A stretch of DNA of 64,000 nucleotides, taken from the IMG/VR virus record IMGVR_UViG_3300010397_000002, positions 1 through 64,000 of that record. One strand, written 5' to 3'. The notes beneath the pieces were generated by a model. The model saw only the letters and a list, made by a program, of their open reading frames with translations, was not told the origin of the DNA and did not search any database. The DNA is from a virus. A program made the translations under genes and the position numbers. Below, one piece after another: positions 34,000 through 42,136 of the stretch (position 1 is the first letter of the stretch; every line of letters starts with the position of its first letter).

Positions 34000-34240
34000 G
34001 AGTAAAAGTCCAATGGAGTGGCGCTATTCAGTTATTGAATATCAGCAAAAAAAGTCTGAAATAATTTTAATCGGACAATATAATGCACCGGTGAAATCGG
34101 TTTGGAATATCCTATTTTCGGCTCCTTATGATCCGATGGGTAATGATGAAATTATTGCATTTGAGGCGTGTCAGATGTGGCTTGAGCAAAATAGAGTTGA
34201 GGGTAGTAATTATATCATCACTGAATTGTTTTTCGCATGA
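33998..34240 (+). CDS. Small protein, unknown (80 aa)
   Basis: First gene of the second plus operon. The ATG at 33998 lies inside the predicted -7 box, so translation may start at the internal Met at 34013 (MEWRYSVIEYQQKKSEI). It overlaps the next gene by four bases. Alpha/beta with an aromatic stretch (VWNILFSAPYDPMGNDE). Function unknown. Confidence 0.5.
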   Translation: MSKSPMEWRYSVIEYQQKKSEIILIGQYNAPVKSVWNILFSAPYDPMGNDEIIAFEACQMWLEQNRVEGSNYIITELFFA

Positions 34241-34779
34241 ATAACGACATTACAAAAAAGCTTGAGGCTTACACTGCCGCCAATAGTAACTTCGAAACGT
34301 CAAGAAGTTACATCTCCATGTCCCACGCCTCCTCAACGGTAGAAGAAATTATCAATTCATGGAAGAATGGGTTTGAAGATTCTCTGCAGATCAGACTACG
34401 ATGCTACAAAGGATACCAAATGGAAAAAGATTTGGTTGGTAGAATTCTTAACACATTCCCGGCTGAGGCTAAAAAGCATCATGAACTAACGGCCTTTGGT
34501 GGATTAGTGAAAGGACATCCTGATTTTGCTTTTTATAATTATCCTGCCGATGTTAAGGCTGTTCCTTTAGAGGAACATCTCCCAGGATTTAAGTTGCCGC
34601 GTAGGGTTTATGCGCAGATGCAGTCGTATATGCTTTACGGTAATAAGAACAAAGCACTTGTGGTATATGAGGCGCGTGATTCCGGTAAGATCCAACATTA
34701 CTGGATTGACGCCAACCATAAAATTCAGCAAGATATTGATCAGAAGTTTAGGACTGTGATTAAAGAATTGGGGTTATGA
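34237..34779 (+). CDS. PD-(D/E)XK nuclease, Cas4/RecB-like
   Basis: A 180-residue protein with HHELTAFGGLVKGHPDFAFY (catalytic Asp), YPADVKAVPLEEH (Asp/Glu-x-Lys) and the following helix RRVYAQMQSYMLYGNK with the conserved Q-xxx-Y. This is the order of motifs in RecB/Cas4-type exonucleases, though there is no Fe-S Cys cluster. It likely processes phage DNA ends early in infection. It is coupled to the next gene. Confidence 0.7.
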   Translation: MNNDITKKLEAYTAANSNFETSRSYISMSHASSTVEEIINSWKNGFEDSLQIRLRCYKGYQMEKDLVGRILNTFPAEAKKHHELTAFGGLVKGHPDFAFYNYPADVKAVPLEEHLPGFKLPRRVYAQMQSYMLYGNKNKALVVYEARDSGKIQHYWIDANHKIQQDIDQKFRTVIKELGL

Positions 34780-35219
34780 AAGTAAATATCAAAAATTATA
34801 CTTCCACTGTTGCTGCATCCAAATCGGTTGCTCGTATTGAAGAGGTACTTGTCTCTATTGGTGCTGATCATATCAATAAAAATTACAAAGATGGACAGTT
34901 GGTCTCCATCTCATTCATGGTAGTCGTTAACGGCAATACCATTCCATTTAAACTACCAGCAAAAGTTGATAATGTTTATCAGGCATTAAAAAAGTCTTAC
35001 AAAAGATTGTCAACACCTGCACTTAAAAATTTAACTGAGCAATCTGCGCGTACCGCATGGAAAATATGTTGTGATTGGGTAGAAATTCAAGCCACGTTAA
35101 TTCGTCTTGAGCAGGCTGAGTTTATTGAAGTGTTCTTACCTTATGTTTATAAAATTGATACTGATCAAACGTTTTTTGAGTCGTTGAAGCAGAAGAATTA
35201 TAAGGCGTTGTTGGAATAA
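34776..35219 (+). CDS. Conserved-looking early protein, unknown (147 aa)
   Basis: A protein with alpha/beta composition: VAASKSVARIEEVLVSIGAD and SISFMVVVNGNTIPFKLPAK, then a helical C-terminus. I remember similar small proteins in many phages beside nucleases and replication genes, but I cannot name a function. Coupled to the nuclease gene by a four-base overlap. Confidence 0.6.
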   Translation: MKVNIKNYTSTVAASKSVARIEEVLVSIGADHINKNYKDGQLVSISFMVVVNGNTIPFKLPAKVDNVYQALKKSYKRLSTPALKNLTEQSARTAWKICCDWVEIQATLIRLEQAEFIEVFLPYVYKIDTDQTFFESLKQKNYKALLE

Positions 35220-35245
35220 AAGATATTTTTAAAAGGCAAAAGGAT

Positions 35246-35449
35246 ATGAATGAAACAGAAATAAAAATGCTTGAACTTTTATTAGGCAAGCTTCAAATGG
35301 ATCTAAAGCATAACATTTGCATTACAACAGGATTTGTACAAGATGGGTTTCATATAGGTGTTTACCATGATAAAACAGGAGAAGTTATTATAAAAGAATG
35401 CGGTCACGATTTAATGACAGCTATAAATAACTGTAAGTTAAAGCTATGA
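35246..35449 (+). CDS. Small protein, unknown (67 aa)
   Basis: A protein with helical N-terminus (TEIKMLELLLGKLQMDLK) and a beta-hairpin-like centre (GFHIGVYHDKTGEVIIKECG). It overlaps the start of the next gene. Function unknown. Confidence 0.55.
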   Translation: MNETEIKMLELLLGKLQMDLKHNICITTGFVQDGFHIGVYHDKTGEVIIKECGHDLMTAINNCKLKL

Positions 35450-36027
35450 ATAAAATCATATACCACACAAAGCCGGGAACGACAGGGTTCTTTTTGATGA
35501 ACGTGCCTGAAGAACCTGTTTATTTACCACTTAATTGTGCATGTAATGCTTGTAGAACAGATTATAGTAGGAAATTTCAGAAGTACACCGCAGACCTACA
35601 ATCCTGCAAAGAAGAAGCCATTAAGAATGGAGAAATAACAAACCCTGAAATAATTTATATCATTGAGTTACGAAATGATCATCCAATATCTACTTACTGG
35701 AAATACAAAGACACTTTAAATATAATCCGTGATGGTGATACATTTGACTTACCAAAGGGATTGAAGGTTGAGGAAGTAAAGCTTTACAGTGATTGTCAGG
35801 ACATTCCTATTATATGGTCAGAAGTTGATGACGATGATTGTATTCAGTCAAAAACAGTTATTTGTCTAGTACCTTCCGATAAGGAAGAGAAAGAACCGGT
35901 TGAAAGTCAAGATGAGTTATTTGATTCGCTTGGTAAGATACTGCACCATGATATTACTTCAAATGGGTGGGAGTATGATAAGCATACAGCTATGAGTTTA
36001 TTCACCATAACCCGTAAAGAGAAATGA
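35446..36027 (+). CDS. Early protein with Cys pairs, unknown (193 aa)
   Basis: The N-terminal part has CACNACRTDYSRKFQKY, a possible metal site with three Cys, followed by a beta-rich region and an acidic C-terminus (DDDDCIQSK, KEEKEPVESQDEL). It is coupled to both neighbours. Family not recognised. Confidence 0.55.
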   Translation: MNKIIYHTKPGTTGFFLMNVPEEPVYLPLNCACNACRTDYSRKFQKYTADLQSCKEEAIKNGEITNPEIIYIIELRNDHPISTYWKYKDTLNIIRDGDTFDLPKGLKVEEVKLYSDCQDIPIIWSEVDDDDCIQSKTVICLVPSDKEEKEPVESQDELFDSLGKILHHDITSNGWEYDKHTAMSLFTITRKEK

Positions 36028-36260
36028 GAAAGTTAAAAACACCTGAGGAGATAATCCTAGCAGCTTCCACTCAACGTGGATATGATACACCGGAAGATGC
36101 TTACAAAGCTTTGATCATAACCGCTCAACGTGATGCTTTAGAGTGTGCTGCTGAAAGTGCCAAAATAACATCCAAATTAGATGATTCAGAATATCATCGT
36201 GGTTACATAACGGTAGTGGATAAGTCTAGTATTTTGAACCTAATGCCTAAAGAGAAATGA
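36024..36260 (+). CDS. Small paralogous protein A (78 aa)
   Basis: A protein with a helix containing ALECAAESAKITSKLDDSE and an end VDKSSILNLMPKEK. The same order, a Cys-containing ECxx-S-A helix followed by xDKSSI, occurs in the next gene, so the two are likely paralogues. Function unknown. Confidence 0.55.
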   Translation: MRKLKTPEEIILAASTQRGYDTPEDAYKALIITAQRDALECAAESAKITSKLDDSEYHRGYITVVDKSSILNLMPKEK

Positions 36261-36556
36261 GCATCGAAGAAATAAAGGATCAGGTTGCTAAAGAATTATT
36301 GTTTAGAAACGCTCAACATCTATACGATTCGGGGAGCGATCATGAAATAAATAATTTATTAGAGCAAACATGCAAACGTTACGCAACCGAGTGCTGTAAG
36401 GCATCGCTTGAAAAGGCAAGTATATACGCACATTTTAATGTAACGTGTGAAGGTAAATCTCACGTACTTCAAAGTCAACTTGCAACGAAAGACAACTTTA
36501 CTTACAAGTTAGATAAATCCTCAATAACAGACGAATCAAACATTACACTTTTATGA
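36257..36556 (+). CDS. Small paralogous protein B (99 aa)
   Basis: A protein with YATECCKASLEKASIYAHF and LDKSSITDESNITLL, matching the pattern of the gene before it. Overlaps its neighbours by four bases on each side. Function unknown. Confidence 0.55.
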   Translation: MSIEEIKDQVAKELLFRNAQHLYDSGSDHEINNLLEQTCKRYATECCKASLEKASIYAHFNVTCEGKSHVLQSQLATKDNFTYKLDKSSITDESNITLL

Positions 36557-36894
36557 CCGATCAGGACAAAGAACCCAAAAGTGAGGACAAAGAACGAATA
36601 GAGAAGGCTGAAATTTTAGAAGTTTCAACAGGAGCAAATCCTATATTTTTGTATAACTCAGAACTAAATTCACTATTCAATATCTGTGAGTTTAAGCCAT
36701 ATATGATGCATTTGGAGAAAGAAATAATTCAACCGATTATAAGAGAATCATACGATAAAGGTAAAATAGAAGGATTCAATGAGGGGATAGAGGCTTTAGA
36801 AAAAAGTTTAATTGCCCGTGGCTTCAATAAAGAAGATTACAATGGAGTTATAATATTTGAAGAAATTGAAAAACTAAAAACCCATTCTAAGTAA
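36553..36894 (+). CDS. Small charged protein, unknown (113 aa)
   Basis: An acidic, helical protein (MTDQDKEPKSEDKERIEKAE) with a short hydrophobic middle and ending EEIEKLKTHSK. Like the two preceding genes it has a helix that leads from an Arg/Glu-rich segment into a Gly-Phe loop (DKGKIEGFNEGIEALEKS). Function unknown. Confidence 0.5.
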   Translation: MTDQDKEPKSEDKERIEKAEILEVSTGANPIFLYNSELNSLFNICEFKPYMMHLEKEIIQPIIRESYDKGKIEGFNEGIEALEKSLIARGFNKEDYNGVIIFEEIEKLKTHSK

Positions 36895-36921
36895 GCTATG
36901 CTGATAAGACCGAAACACAAC

Positions 36922-36955
36922 GTTGATCTTAAATGTTCTAAAAGCTAAGATCAAC
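36922..36955. terminator. Perfect inverted repeat after an operon, terminator-like
   Basis: GTTGATCTTA and TAAGATCAAC form a ten-base perfect stem with a 14-base loop, followed by AATTTTAT. It lies in the 160-base gap before the lipoprotein gene. The stem is AT-rich and the U-run imperfect, so it may also be a protein site. Confidence 0.5.
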
Positions 36956-37056
36956 AATTTTATAATCGTATTCTTTTCAATTGGGGTTGTTGGGGTACGA
37001 GGAAGTTAAATGTGGGATAACGGTTGCTTAGAATTGGGTTTTTTAAATGAAAAATT

Positions 37057-37311
37057 ATGAAATACATACTAATGATCTTTGCTGTATTAACATTCTCATG
37101 TAGTAAAAATACAGATTCTGTACAGAGTCAGGGAAAAATAAGAATTATAAATATACCAAAGGGCTATAGATTAATGAGTGCTTCGTGGGAGCATACTACA
37201 CTTTGGTATCTTATTGAACCTATGCCAAAAGGATACGAGTCTAAAGAAAAAATTTTCTGCGACAATGATAAAGTTAATCAATCTAAAATTGTATTTAAAG
37301 AAACAAAATGA
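37057..37311 (+). CDS. Predicted small lipoprotein (84 aa)
   Basis: The signal peptide MKYILMIFAVLTFSCSKN has a lipobox-like FSC at Cys15. The mature part is beta-rich (KIRIINIPKGYRLMSASW) with a second Cys near the end. It is probably anchored to a membrane of the infected cell; role unknown. Overlaps the next start. Confidence 0.55.
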   Translation: MKYILMIFAVLTFSCSKNTDSVQSQGKIRIINIPKGYRLMSASWEHTTLWYLIEPMPKGYESKEKIFCDNDKVNQSKIVFKETK

Positions 37312-37490
37312 ACTCCAGCGACTACATCGACAAACGCGTCACAATAAAGTCTTCTGAAGCAGAAGGCACAATCAAAGAAGTAATCCCAAAGCGCGGCGCC
37401 GATGGAAGCCTTGGTGCCAGGTTCATCGTGATCGATGATGATGATAAAAAGTATGAGTTGAGACCGGATGAAATAAAGATACATGTATGA
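37308..37490 (+). CDS. Small KOW/SH3-like protein (60 aa)
   Basis: A protein with a small-barrel pattern: YIDKRVTIKSSEAEGTIKEV, then GARFIVIDDDDKKYELRPDE. The layout suggests a small SH3-like barrel. Coupled to both neighbours. Function unknown. Confidence 0.55.
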   Translation: MNSSDYIDKRVTIKSSEAEGTIKEVIPKRGADGSLGARFIVIDDDDKKYELRPDEIKIHV

Positions 37491-37724
37491 AGTGGAGAAA
37501 CATGAGTGTTTGTTTTGAATGTGAACATCCGTTAAATTCTCATGAGGAATGCTACGAGGGGAGTCTGCCCACATTGTGGCTATGATAGTGGTAGCACGAT
37601 CTGCAAAACGAAAAAGTTAATTTATACAATTGTAAATGAAGGCACTTTCTTCTTTCGTAAAATAAAGTATATAGGTAAAGATGAGTTTTTAAAGCAATGG
37701 ATTGAAAAATATAACAAATCATGA
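37487..37724 (+). pseudogene. Zinc-ribbon protein split by +1 frame change
   Basis: The first frame (MKWRNMSVCFECEHPLNSHE) ends at TGA 37586-37588 with LPTLWL. The second frame, +1, reads GVCPHCGYDSGSTICKTKKL to a stop at 37724. Removing one G from GGGG at 37558-37561 joins them into about 78 residues with CxxC, C, CxxC and C, a plausible metal-binding protein. The second half alone can start at an ATG at 37542. This may be a sequence error, a mutation or programmed shifting. Confidence 0.5.
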
Positions 37725-37978
37725 AAGGACTTACACTAGAAATATTTGAGCATACACCTCAAACCAGATCTTTAAGTGATGCTGGTCTTAATTTTGAATA
37801 TGAAGATTGCGATATTATAAATATGACTTTCTATCACATAAATGCTGTGTCGGAAGAAAAGTATGGCGATAAAATTTATTCTGGTATTTTTTCAAATGGA
37901 TCAGTTTTCATGAGTCCGTTAAAAATAAAGGAAGTTCGGAGATCAATTAATTTGGCTTATGAAAATGGATTGCTATGA
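37721..37978 (+). CDS. Small protein, unknown (85 aa)
   Basis: A protein with FEHTPQTRSLSDAGLNFEYE and an alpha/beta ending KIKEVRRSINLAYENGLL. Coupled on both sides. Function unknown. Confidence 0.55.
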   Translation: MKGLTLEIFEHTPQTRSLSDAGLNFEYEDCDIINMTFYHINAVSEEKYGDKIYSGIFSNGSVFMSPLKIKEVRRSINLAYENGLL

Positions 37979-38502
37979 GTCGCGTAATAACTTTTAGTAC
38001 TACATTTCCTTCTTATCATCCTCGTAAAGGCGAGCCAACTAGGTTTATTGAAAAGATCTACGCATCACTTGCTGATACGGTCGAAGGATTTAAAATACCA
38101 AACGATGCAAATGAGTATTGGGACTGGCATGAATATTATAACTGCAGGCATCCAAAACATCACACCGTCCGCGCAGGTCATCGCTTTAAAGTCGGAGATT
38201 GGTTCAGTCCTCGTATCTGGTCTGGCATACCTTATAGATCACCTCAGATCGTCATTGGACCAGACATCCAAATAAAAAATATCTGGGATTTTGAAATTAA
38301 GAAAGCATGGAAAGAGTTGCCGCTTGATTACGATACCGATATAATTATAAATCATATGTTTTATCATTCCGATGATGAAATAATAACATTACTAGCTAAA
38401 AATGATGGGCTTACATTACCAGAACTATTACAATGGTTTAAGTATCCAAAGCCTTTTGATGGCCAAATAATATGTTGGGGCCAAAATATTAACTACTCAT
38501 AG
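37975..38502 (+). CDS. ASCH-superfamily-like protein
   Basis: A 175-residue protein with ITFSTTFPSYHPRKGEPT at the start and KHHTVRAGHRFKVGDWFSPR, GIPYRSPQIVIGPDIQI in the middle. The H-T-x-R-x-G-x-R-F/W-K-V-G-D pattern is typical of ASCH/PUA-like beta-barrels, which bind RNA or modified bases. It is the last gene before the helicase operon. The exact target is unknown. Confidence 0.6.
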   Translation: MSRVITFSTTFPSYHPRKGEPTRFIEKIYASLADTVEGFKIPNDANEYWDWHEYYNCRHPKHHTVRAGHRFKVGDWFSPRIWSGIPYRSPQIVIGPDIQIKNIWDFEIKKAWKELPLDYDTDIIINHMFYHSDDEIITLLAKNDGLTLPELLQWFKYPKPFDGQIICWGQNINYS

Positions 38503-38518
38503 TGATATATATTACAAA
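38499..38518. promoter_or_regulatory. Degenerate copy of the 20-bp palindrome
   Basis: ATAGTGATATATATTACAAA overlaps the stop of the ASCH-like gene, upstream of the helicase. The left half is intact, the right half lost, and no good -7 box lies at the usual offset, so it may be only an operator. Confidence 0.4.
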
Positions 38519-38584
38519 ACTTTTTTACCTTCAATCCCTCTAGTCAAGTTTTATCCCGAGTGCAACGTATGATTTACCCGATTT

Positions 38585-38614
38585 TTTGGTCAAAATTCCC
38601 ATCCTTTAATTTTT
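38585..38614 (+). promoter_or_regulatory. Promoter of the DnaB-like helicase gene
   Basis: TTTG at 38585-38588, 18 bases, TAATTTTT at 38607-38614 (one mismatch from TAnnTTTG). The start of transcription would be at or next to the ATG at 38622. Confidence 0.5.
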
Positions 38615-38621
38615 AACATCT

Positions 38622-40196
38622 ATGGATGAGAAGAAAAAATATGATAAAAAATCGACCAGCTTAAGGCTAATCCCTCGCGATATTAGTGAATCGTTAGGAA
38701 AGCTGCCACCACAAGACATTGCTCTGGAAGAGTCTGTCCTTGGTGCCATCATGCTGGAGAAGCCCGCAATAGATACGGTTAATAAGTTTTTAACGCCTGA
38801 ACACTTTTACTCAGAGGCTCATAAAGAAATTTATACTGCTATCCTGGCTTTAAAGACAAACAATGATCCCATCGACATGCGGACCGTTGTTGACATCTTG
38901 CGAAAGACCGGGAAAATAGAGTTGGTTGGAGGGGCTTATTATATCGCCGAACTAACATCTAAAGTTTCTTCCGCTGCTAATATTGATTATCACGCTCGAA
39001 TCATTGTGGAGATGTCGATCAAGAGATCGATGATTGAACTGGCCAGCCGAATACATGAACAGGCTTATGGTGATACGGACTGTTTTGAATTATTGGAGGA
39101 TGGGATTAAGAAACTGCAGCATCTTCATGACTCATCTACTTTAGAGAATACTGAAGCCAAAATAAAAGAGCTATGGAAAGAACGCCAACTCACCATAGAA
39201 CCGCCTGCCGAAATCCCTCTCATCACAATCAATGGTGTCACAGTATGTACCGCTGAAAACCATTCTCTCATCATCGGGAAGAAAAAAAGCCGTAAGACTT
39301 TGTTTATCACATGGCTCATCCATCAGTTTTTTCTCCAAAACAAAGGTAATGAAAATGATATTCTTCTTTTTGATACCGAGCAGGGCAAGTCCCACGTATG
39401 GAAAGTCCGTAAAAAAATAAAAAAATTGACTGGCTTTGAACTCCCAATATTTTACATGCGCGGCATGTCTCCAAAAGAACGCCGGGATTTTGTTGCCAAT
39501 ACCGTGAAGTACTGGCCGAAGAAACCAAGGATTATTGTTATCGATGGTGTGCGAGACATGATGAGTAACATTAATGACGCAGATGAAAGCACTGAACTTA
39601 TCGTTTGGCTTGAACAAATTATTCTCACCTACAATCTTCACATCGTTGAGGTCCTCCATCAAAACAAAACGGATAATAATGCCCGTGGGCATATCGGCTC
39701 TGAGTTGCTGAACAAAGCTCAAGTTACTATTGAACTGGAACTCGATGAAAAGTCTGGTGTTACGATTGTGAAGTGTGAGAGCTCTCGCGAACGCGACTTT
39801 GAAACATTCTCCTTCACCCATGGTGCCGATGATTTGCCAGAAATTGTGGGAATGCCAATTCAAGGAAAAATTATACCGAATGATACTCGCAGGGCAATGC
39901 TAGTTGAAATATTTGATGATGGCCCAATGAAGTATAAAGAACTGATCAAAGAAATGATGACCACATTCGGAGTATCAAAAAATAAATGTGAGTTTATGGC
40001 TAAGGAGTTTAATCGTATGGGATGGGTTATCAAGTCAGGAAAGCGCGGTGACCCGACTTCGTTGTGGAAGCTTGCGATATCGGAGAATGGGCACTCACAA
40101 GAGCACGGAAATTTAATACCGTTCGCTGAAGCTGTGAAGCAGGCTGAGTTGTTTGATAATGGGCAAGATGATAAGCCAGAAGATATGCCTTTTTAA
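38622..40196 (+). CDS. Replicative helicase: DnaB N-domain, RecA-type ATPase, winged helix
   Basis: A 524-residue protein. Residues 28-165 are a DnaB N-terminal domain (LPPQDIALEESVLGAIMLEK, YYIAELTSKVSSAANIDYHA). From about 200 a RecA-like ATPase begins; the P-loop GKKKSRKT (219-226) has Arg in place of the second Gly. A Walker B strand PRIIVIDGVRDM follows near 305. The last 90 residues look like a winged helix (MKYKELIKEMMTTFGVSKNK). The ATPase resembles RepA/AAA_25 helicases more than DnaB, so the protein is a domain mix. It should unwind the replication fork. Confidence 0.75.
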   Translation: MDEKKKYDKKSTSLRLIPRDISESLGKLPPQDIALEESVLGAIMLEKPAIDTVNKFLTPEHFYSEAHKEIYTAILALKTNNDPIDMRTVVDILRKTGKIELVGGAYYIAELTSKVSSAANIDYHARIIVEMSIKRSMIELASRIHEQAYGDTDCFELLEDGIKKLQHLHDSSTLENTEAKIKELWKERQLTIEPPAEIPLITINGVTVCTAENHSLIIGKKKSRKTLFITWLIHQFFLQNKGNENDILLFDTEQGKSHVWKVRKKIKKLTGFELPIFYMRGMSPKERRDFVANTVKYWPKKPRIIVIDGVRDMMSNINDADESTELIVWLEQIILTYNLHIVEVLHQNKTDNNARGHIGSELLNKAQVTIELELDEKSGVTIVKCESSRERDFETFSFTHGADDLPEIVGMPIQGKIIPNDTRRAMLVEIFDDGPMKYKELIKEMMTTFGVSKNKCEFMAKEFNRMGWVIKSGKRGDPTSLWKLAISENGHSQEHGNLIPFAEAVKQAELFDNGQDDKPEDMPF

Positions 40197-40213
40197 AATT
40201 AAAATTTAATTGT

Positions 40214-40912
40214 ATGAATAGAAAAGAACATTTATTAGACATCGCACAAGAAGAATGTGCGGAAGTAGCACAACGCATAAGCAAGGCGTTAAGATTTAGT
40301 TTGGAGGAAATTCAGCCTGGGCAATCGCTAAATAATGCAGATAGAATCATGAAAGAATATTACGACTTAAAGGCCATGATTAAAATTTTACAAAAAGAAG
40401 GACATCTTCCTGAATGGTCTGAAGAAAGAAGTTCATTTCAAATGAATGCTAAAATAATTCAGATTGAAAAATATATTTTACATAGTAAGTCAGTGGGCAC
40501 TTTAACAGAAGACATCTGCAAAATTGAGGTTCCCACTGAGCCTGTGGCACTAGAGAGACATGTGTGTATTTCGCAAGACCATGACCACTATGAATACGAT
40601 AGTTACACAACAGGCCGTAAACAGGACTACGGGCATCACACTCTCAATACAGAAAATGGTTGGGATTGCTACAGCTGGGATCGTGACGAATACACCGAAA
40701 CAATGTACATGAAGCGTCCAAAGGAAGGTAAAGGATGGAAGTCATTCAGGGTTATCACGTATACATCAACTTTTGAAGATTTCCTATCTGAAGTCATGGC
40801 TAGAGCCTACTATGAATCGGTACCAAATTTTGGGTACAAATCCATTGTTGAAGTCGATACGGTATCTGGACAACAGGTTAAGATACTTGAACAGTCTATG
40901 CCGGGTGAGTGA
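40214..40912 (+). CDS. MazG-like protein with extra C-terminal domain
   Basis: A 232-residue protein. Residues 5-65 (LLDIAQEECAEVAQRISKAL, then ADRIMKEYYDLKAMIKIL) show the EExxE and ExxxD pattern of MazG-type nucleotide pyrophosphohydrolases, which hydrolyse NTPs or alarmones. The C-terminal half is aromatic and beta-rich (HYEYDSYTTGRKQDYGHHTL) and unrecognised. It follows the helicase by 17 bases, so it belongs to replication or nucleotide control. Confidence 0.65.
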   Translation: MNRKEHLLDIAQEECAEVAQRISKALRFSLEEIQPGQSLNNADRIMKEYYDLKAMIKILQKEGHLPEWSEERSSFQMNAKIIQIEKYILHSKSVGTLTEDICKIEVPTEPVALERHVCISQDHDHYEYDSYTTGRKQDYGHHTLNTENGWDCYSWDRDEYTETMYMKRPKEGKGWKSFRVITYTSTFEDFLSEVMARAYYESVPNFGYKSIVEVDTVSGQQVKILEQSMPGE

Positions 40913-40933
40913 ACTACATAATCATACTGATAT

Positions 40934-41117
40934 ATGATCACCTACCACATCTACCCGGAAAATGATTCATCTCCACATAAACTTGATGGATACCAATGCT
41001 CTTGTGAGCCCAAGGCTGGAGTATGATGAGAATAATGAAACGGTACTCGTTGTCCATAATTCTTTCGATGGTAGAGAATTGGTGGAAGAGGCTAATAGGA
41101 TTTTAAAAGAAAAATAA
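40934..41117 (+). pseudogene. Small gene split by a +1 frame change
   Basis: Frame one starts at ATG 40934 (MITYHIYPENDSSPHKLDGY, QCSCEPKAGV) and stops at TGA. The +1 frame carries on with DENNETVLVVHNSFDGRELV to TAA 41115-41117, which overlaps the ATG at 41117. The composite matches a small phage protein pattern I recall (CxCxP, then VVHNSFDGRE). The second frame alone could start at ATG 40962 or 40986. Skipping the T of the stop GTA-TGA restores the frame. Confidence 0.5.
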
Positions 41118-42136
41118 TGTGGATAATACCAAGAAATCACCCAGAGTTATCTCGTTTTGCTCAGGAATCCGTGGAATCGAAAGAGGAATTGAGCAAGTTA
41201 TTGGTCCATTACGAATCGTGGCCCATGTGGAGATCGAAGCCATCATCATTGAAAACATGGTGTGTGAGATGGAAGCGGGTGCCGTGGCTCCAGCGCCTAT
41301 TTGGACGAATGCTCGAACCTTCCCATCGCATCTCTTTCGAGGCTGTGTTGACTGGATTGTGGGTGGATACCCCTGCCAGGGAGAATCACTTGCCGGAAAA
41401 AGAGAACTCGAAAATTATGCTGGATACCTTTGGCCGGCTATACGAGAAAGTATTCGCACAATTAAACCTATGGGATGTTTCTTCGAAAATGTCGACGACC
41501 ACCTCACAGGAACTTTCAAATACGTACTTGATGACTTACACCAAATGGGTTACTCAGTTGAGGCAGGAGTATTCTCAGCGGAAGAAGTTGGCGCGCCACA
41601 TGAGAGACAGCGAATATTCATCCTCGCTGTTCACAACTCCAGTCGCCACCGATTCAGTGAGGTTACAAGTAAAATGGGCGACTCCAACAACCAACAGATC
41701 AACTCGAGCAAGCGAAGGATATGGACAGAATTTAATCCAACAAGTAAAGTGGTCAACTCCTCAAAACAGAGATTATCGGTCTCCCGATTTGAATGGATCA
41801 GGCAACATGGAAAGGAAAAGATTACAGGGATGGACCGAGGACTTGAACAGTCAAGTAGTGAATTTGGGAACACCAACAACCCGGGATTGGAAGGACGGAA
41901 CGGCCCAGTCTGTAAAAAATGTACCACACAATGGACTACTCGGGAGAATGGACCATTCTCCCGAGTTCGTAAATGGCCAGCAACCGCAGGGCAAAATCAG
42001 TTTAAATGGGAACATCCAAGAACTATCTCGCGAGAGGCTGAATCCACTGTGGGTTTGTCAGCTAATGGGTTTCGATTTCGAGAAGACTTTCTTCGTGCAC
42101 TTGGAAATGCCTGTGTTCCCGATCAAGCCGAGTTAG
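41117..42136 (+). CDS. Full-length ORF overlapping the methyltransferase in another frame
   Basis: A 339-codon frame with ATG at 41117, two bases before the GTG of the methyltransferase, and open to 42136, nearly the full length of that gene. In AT-rich DNA such an opening is unlikely by chance. It contains repeated W/xTP motifs (KWATPTTNRS, KWSTPQNRDY, LGTPTTRDWKDG) and LNPLWVCQLMGF near residue 308. I remember proteins of this kind annotated on their own in phages and prophages. Function unknown; a dual-coding gene pair is likely. Confidence 0.55.
   Translation: MWIIPRNHPELSRFAQESVESKEELSKLLVHYESWPMWRSKPSSLKTWCVRWKRVPWLQRLFGRMLEPSHRISFEAVLTGLWVDTPARENHLPEKENSKIMLDTFGRLYEKVFAQLNLWDVSSKMSTTTSQELSNTYLMTYTKWVTQLRQEYSQRKKLARHMRDSEYSSSLFTTPVATDSVRLQVKWATPTTNRSTRASEGYGQNLIQQVKWSTPQNRDYRSPDLNGSGNMERKRLQGWTEDLNSQVVNLGTPTTRDWKDGTAQSVKNVPHNGLLGRMDHSPEFVNGQQPQGKISLNGNIQELSRERLNPLWVCQLMGFDFEKTFFVHLEMPVFPIKPS

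Noticed and set aside
39171-39863. Long antisense frame (230 codons) inside the helicase gene
   Set aside because: It lies opposite a gene with clear domains, has no promoter or start context and shows no recognisable motif; a shadow of the coding frame.
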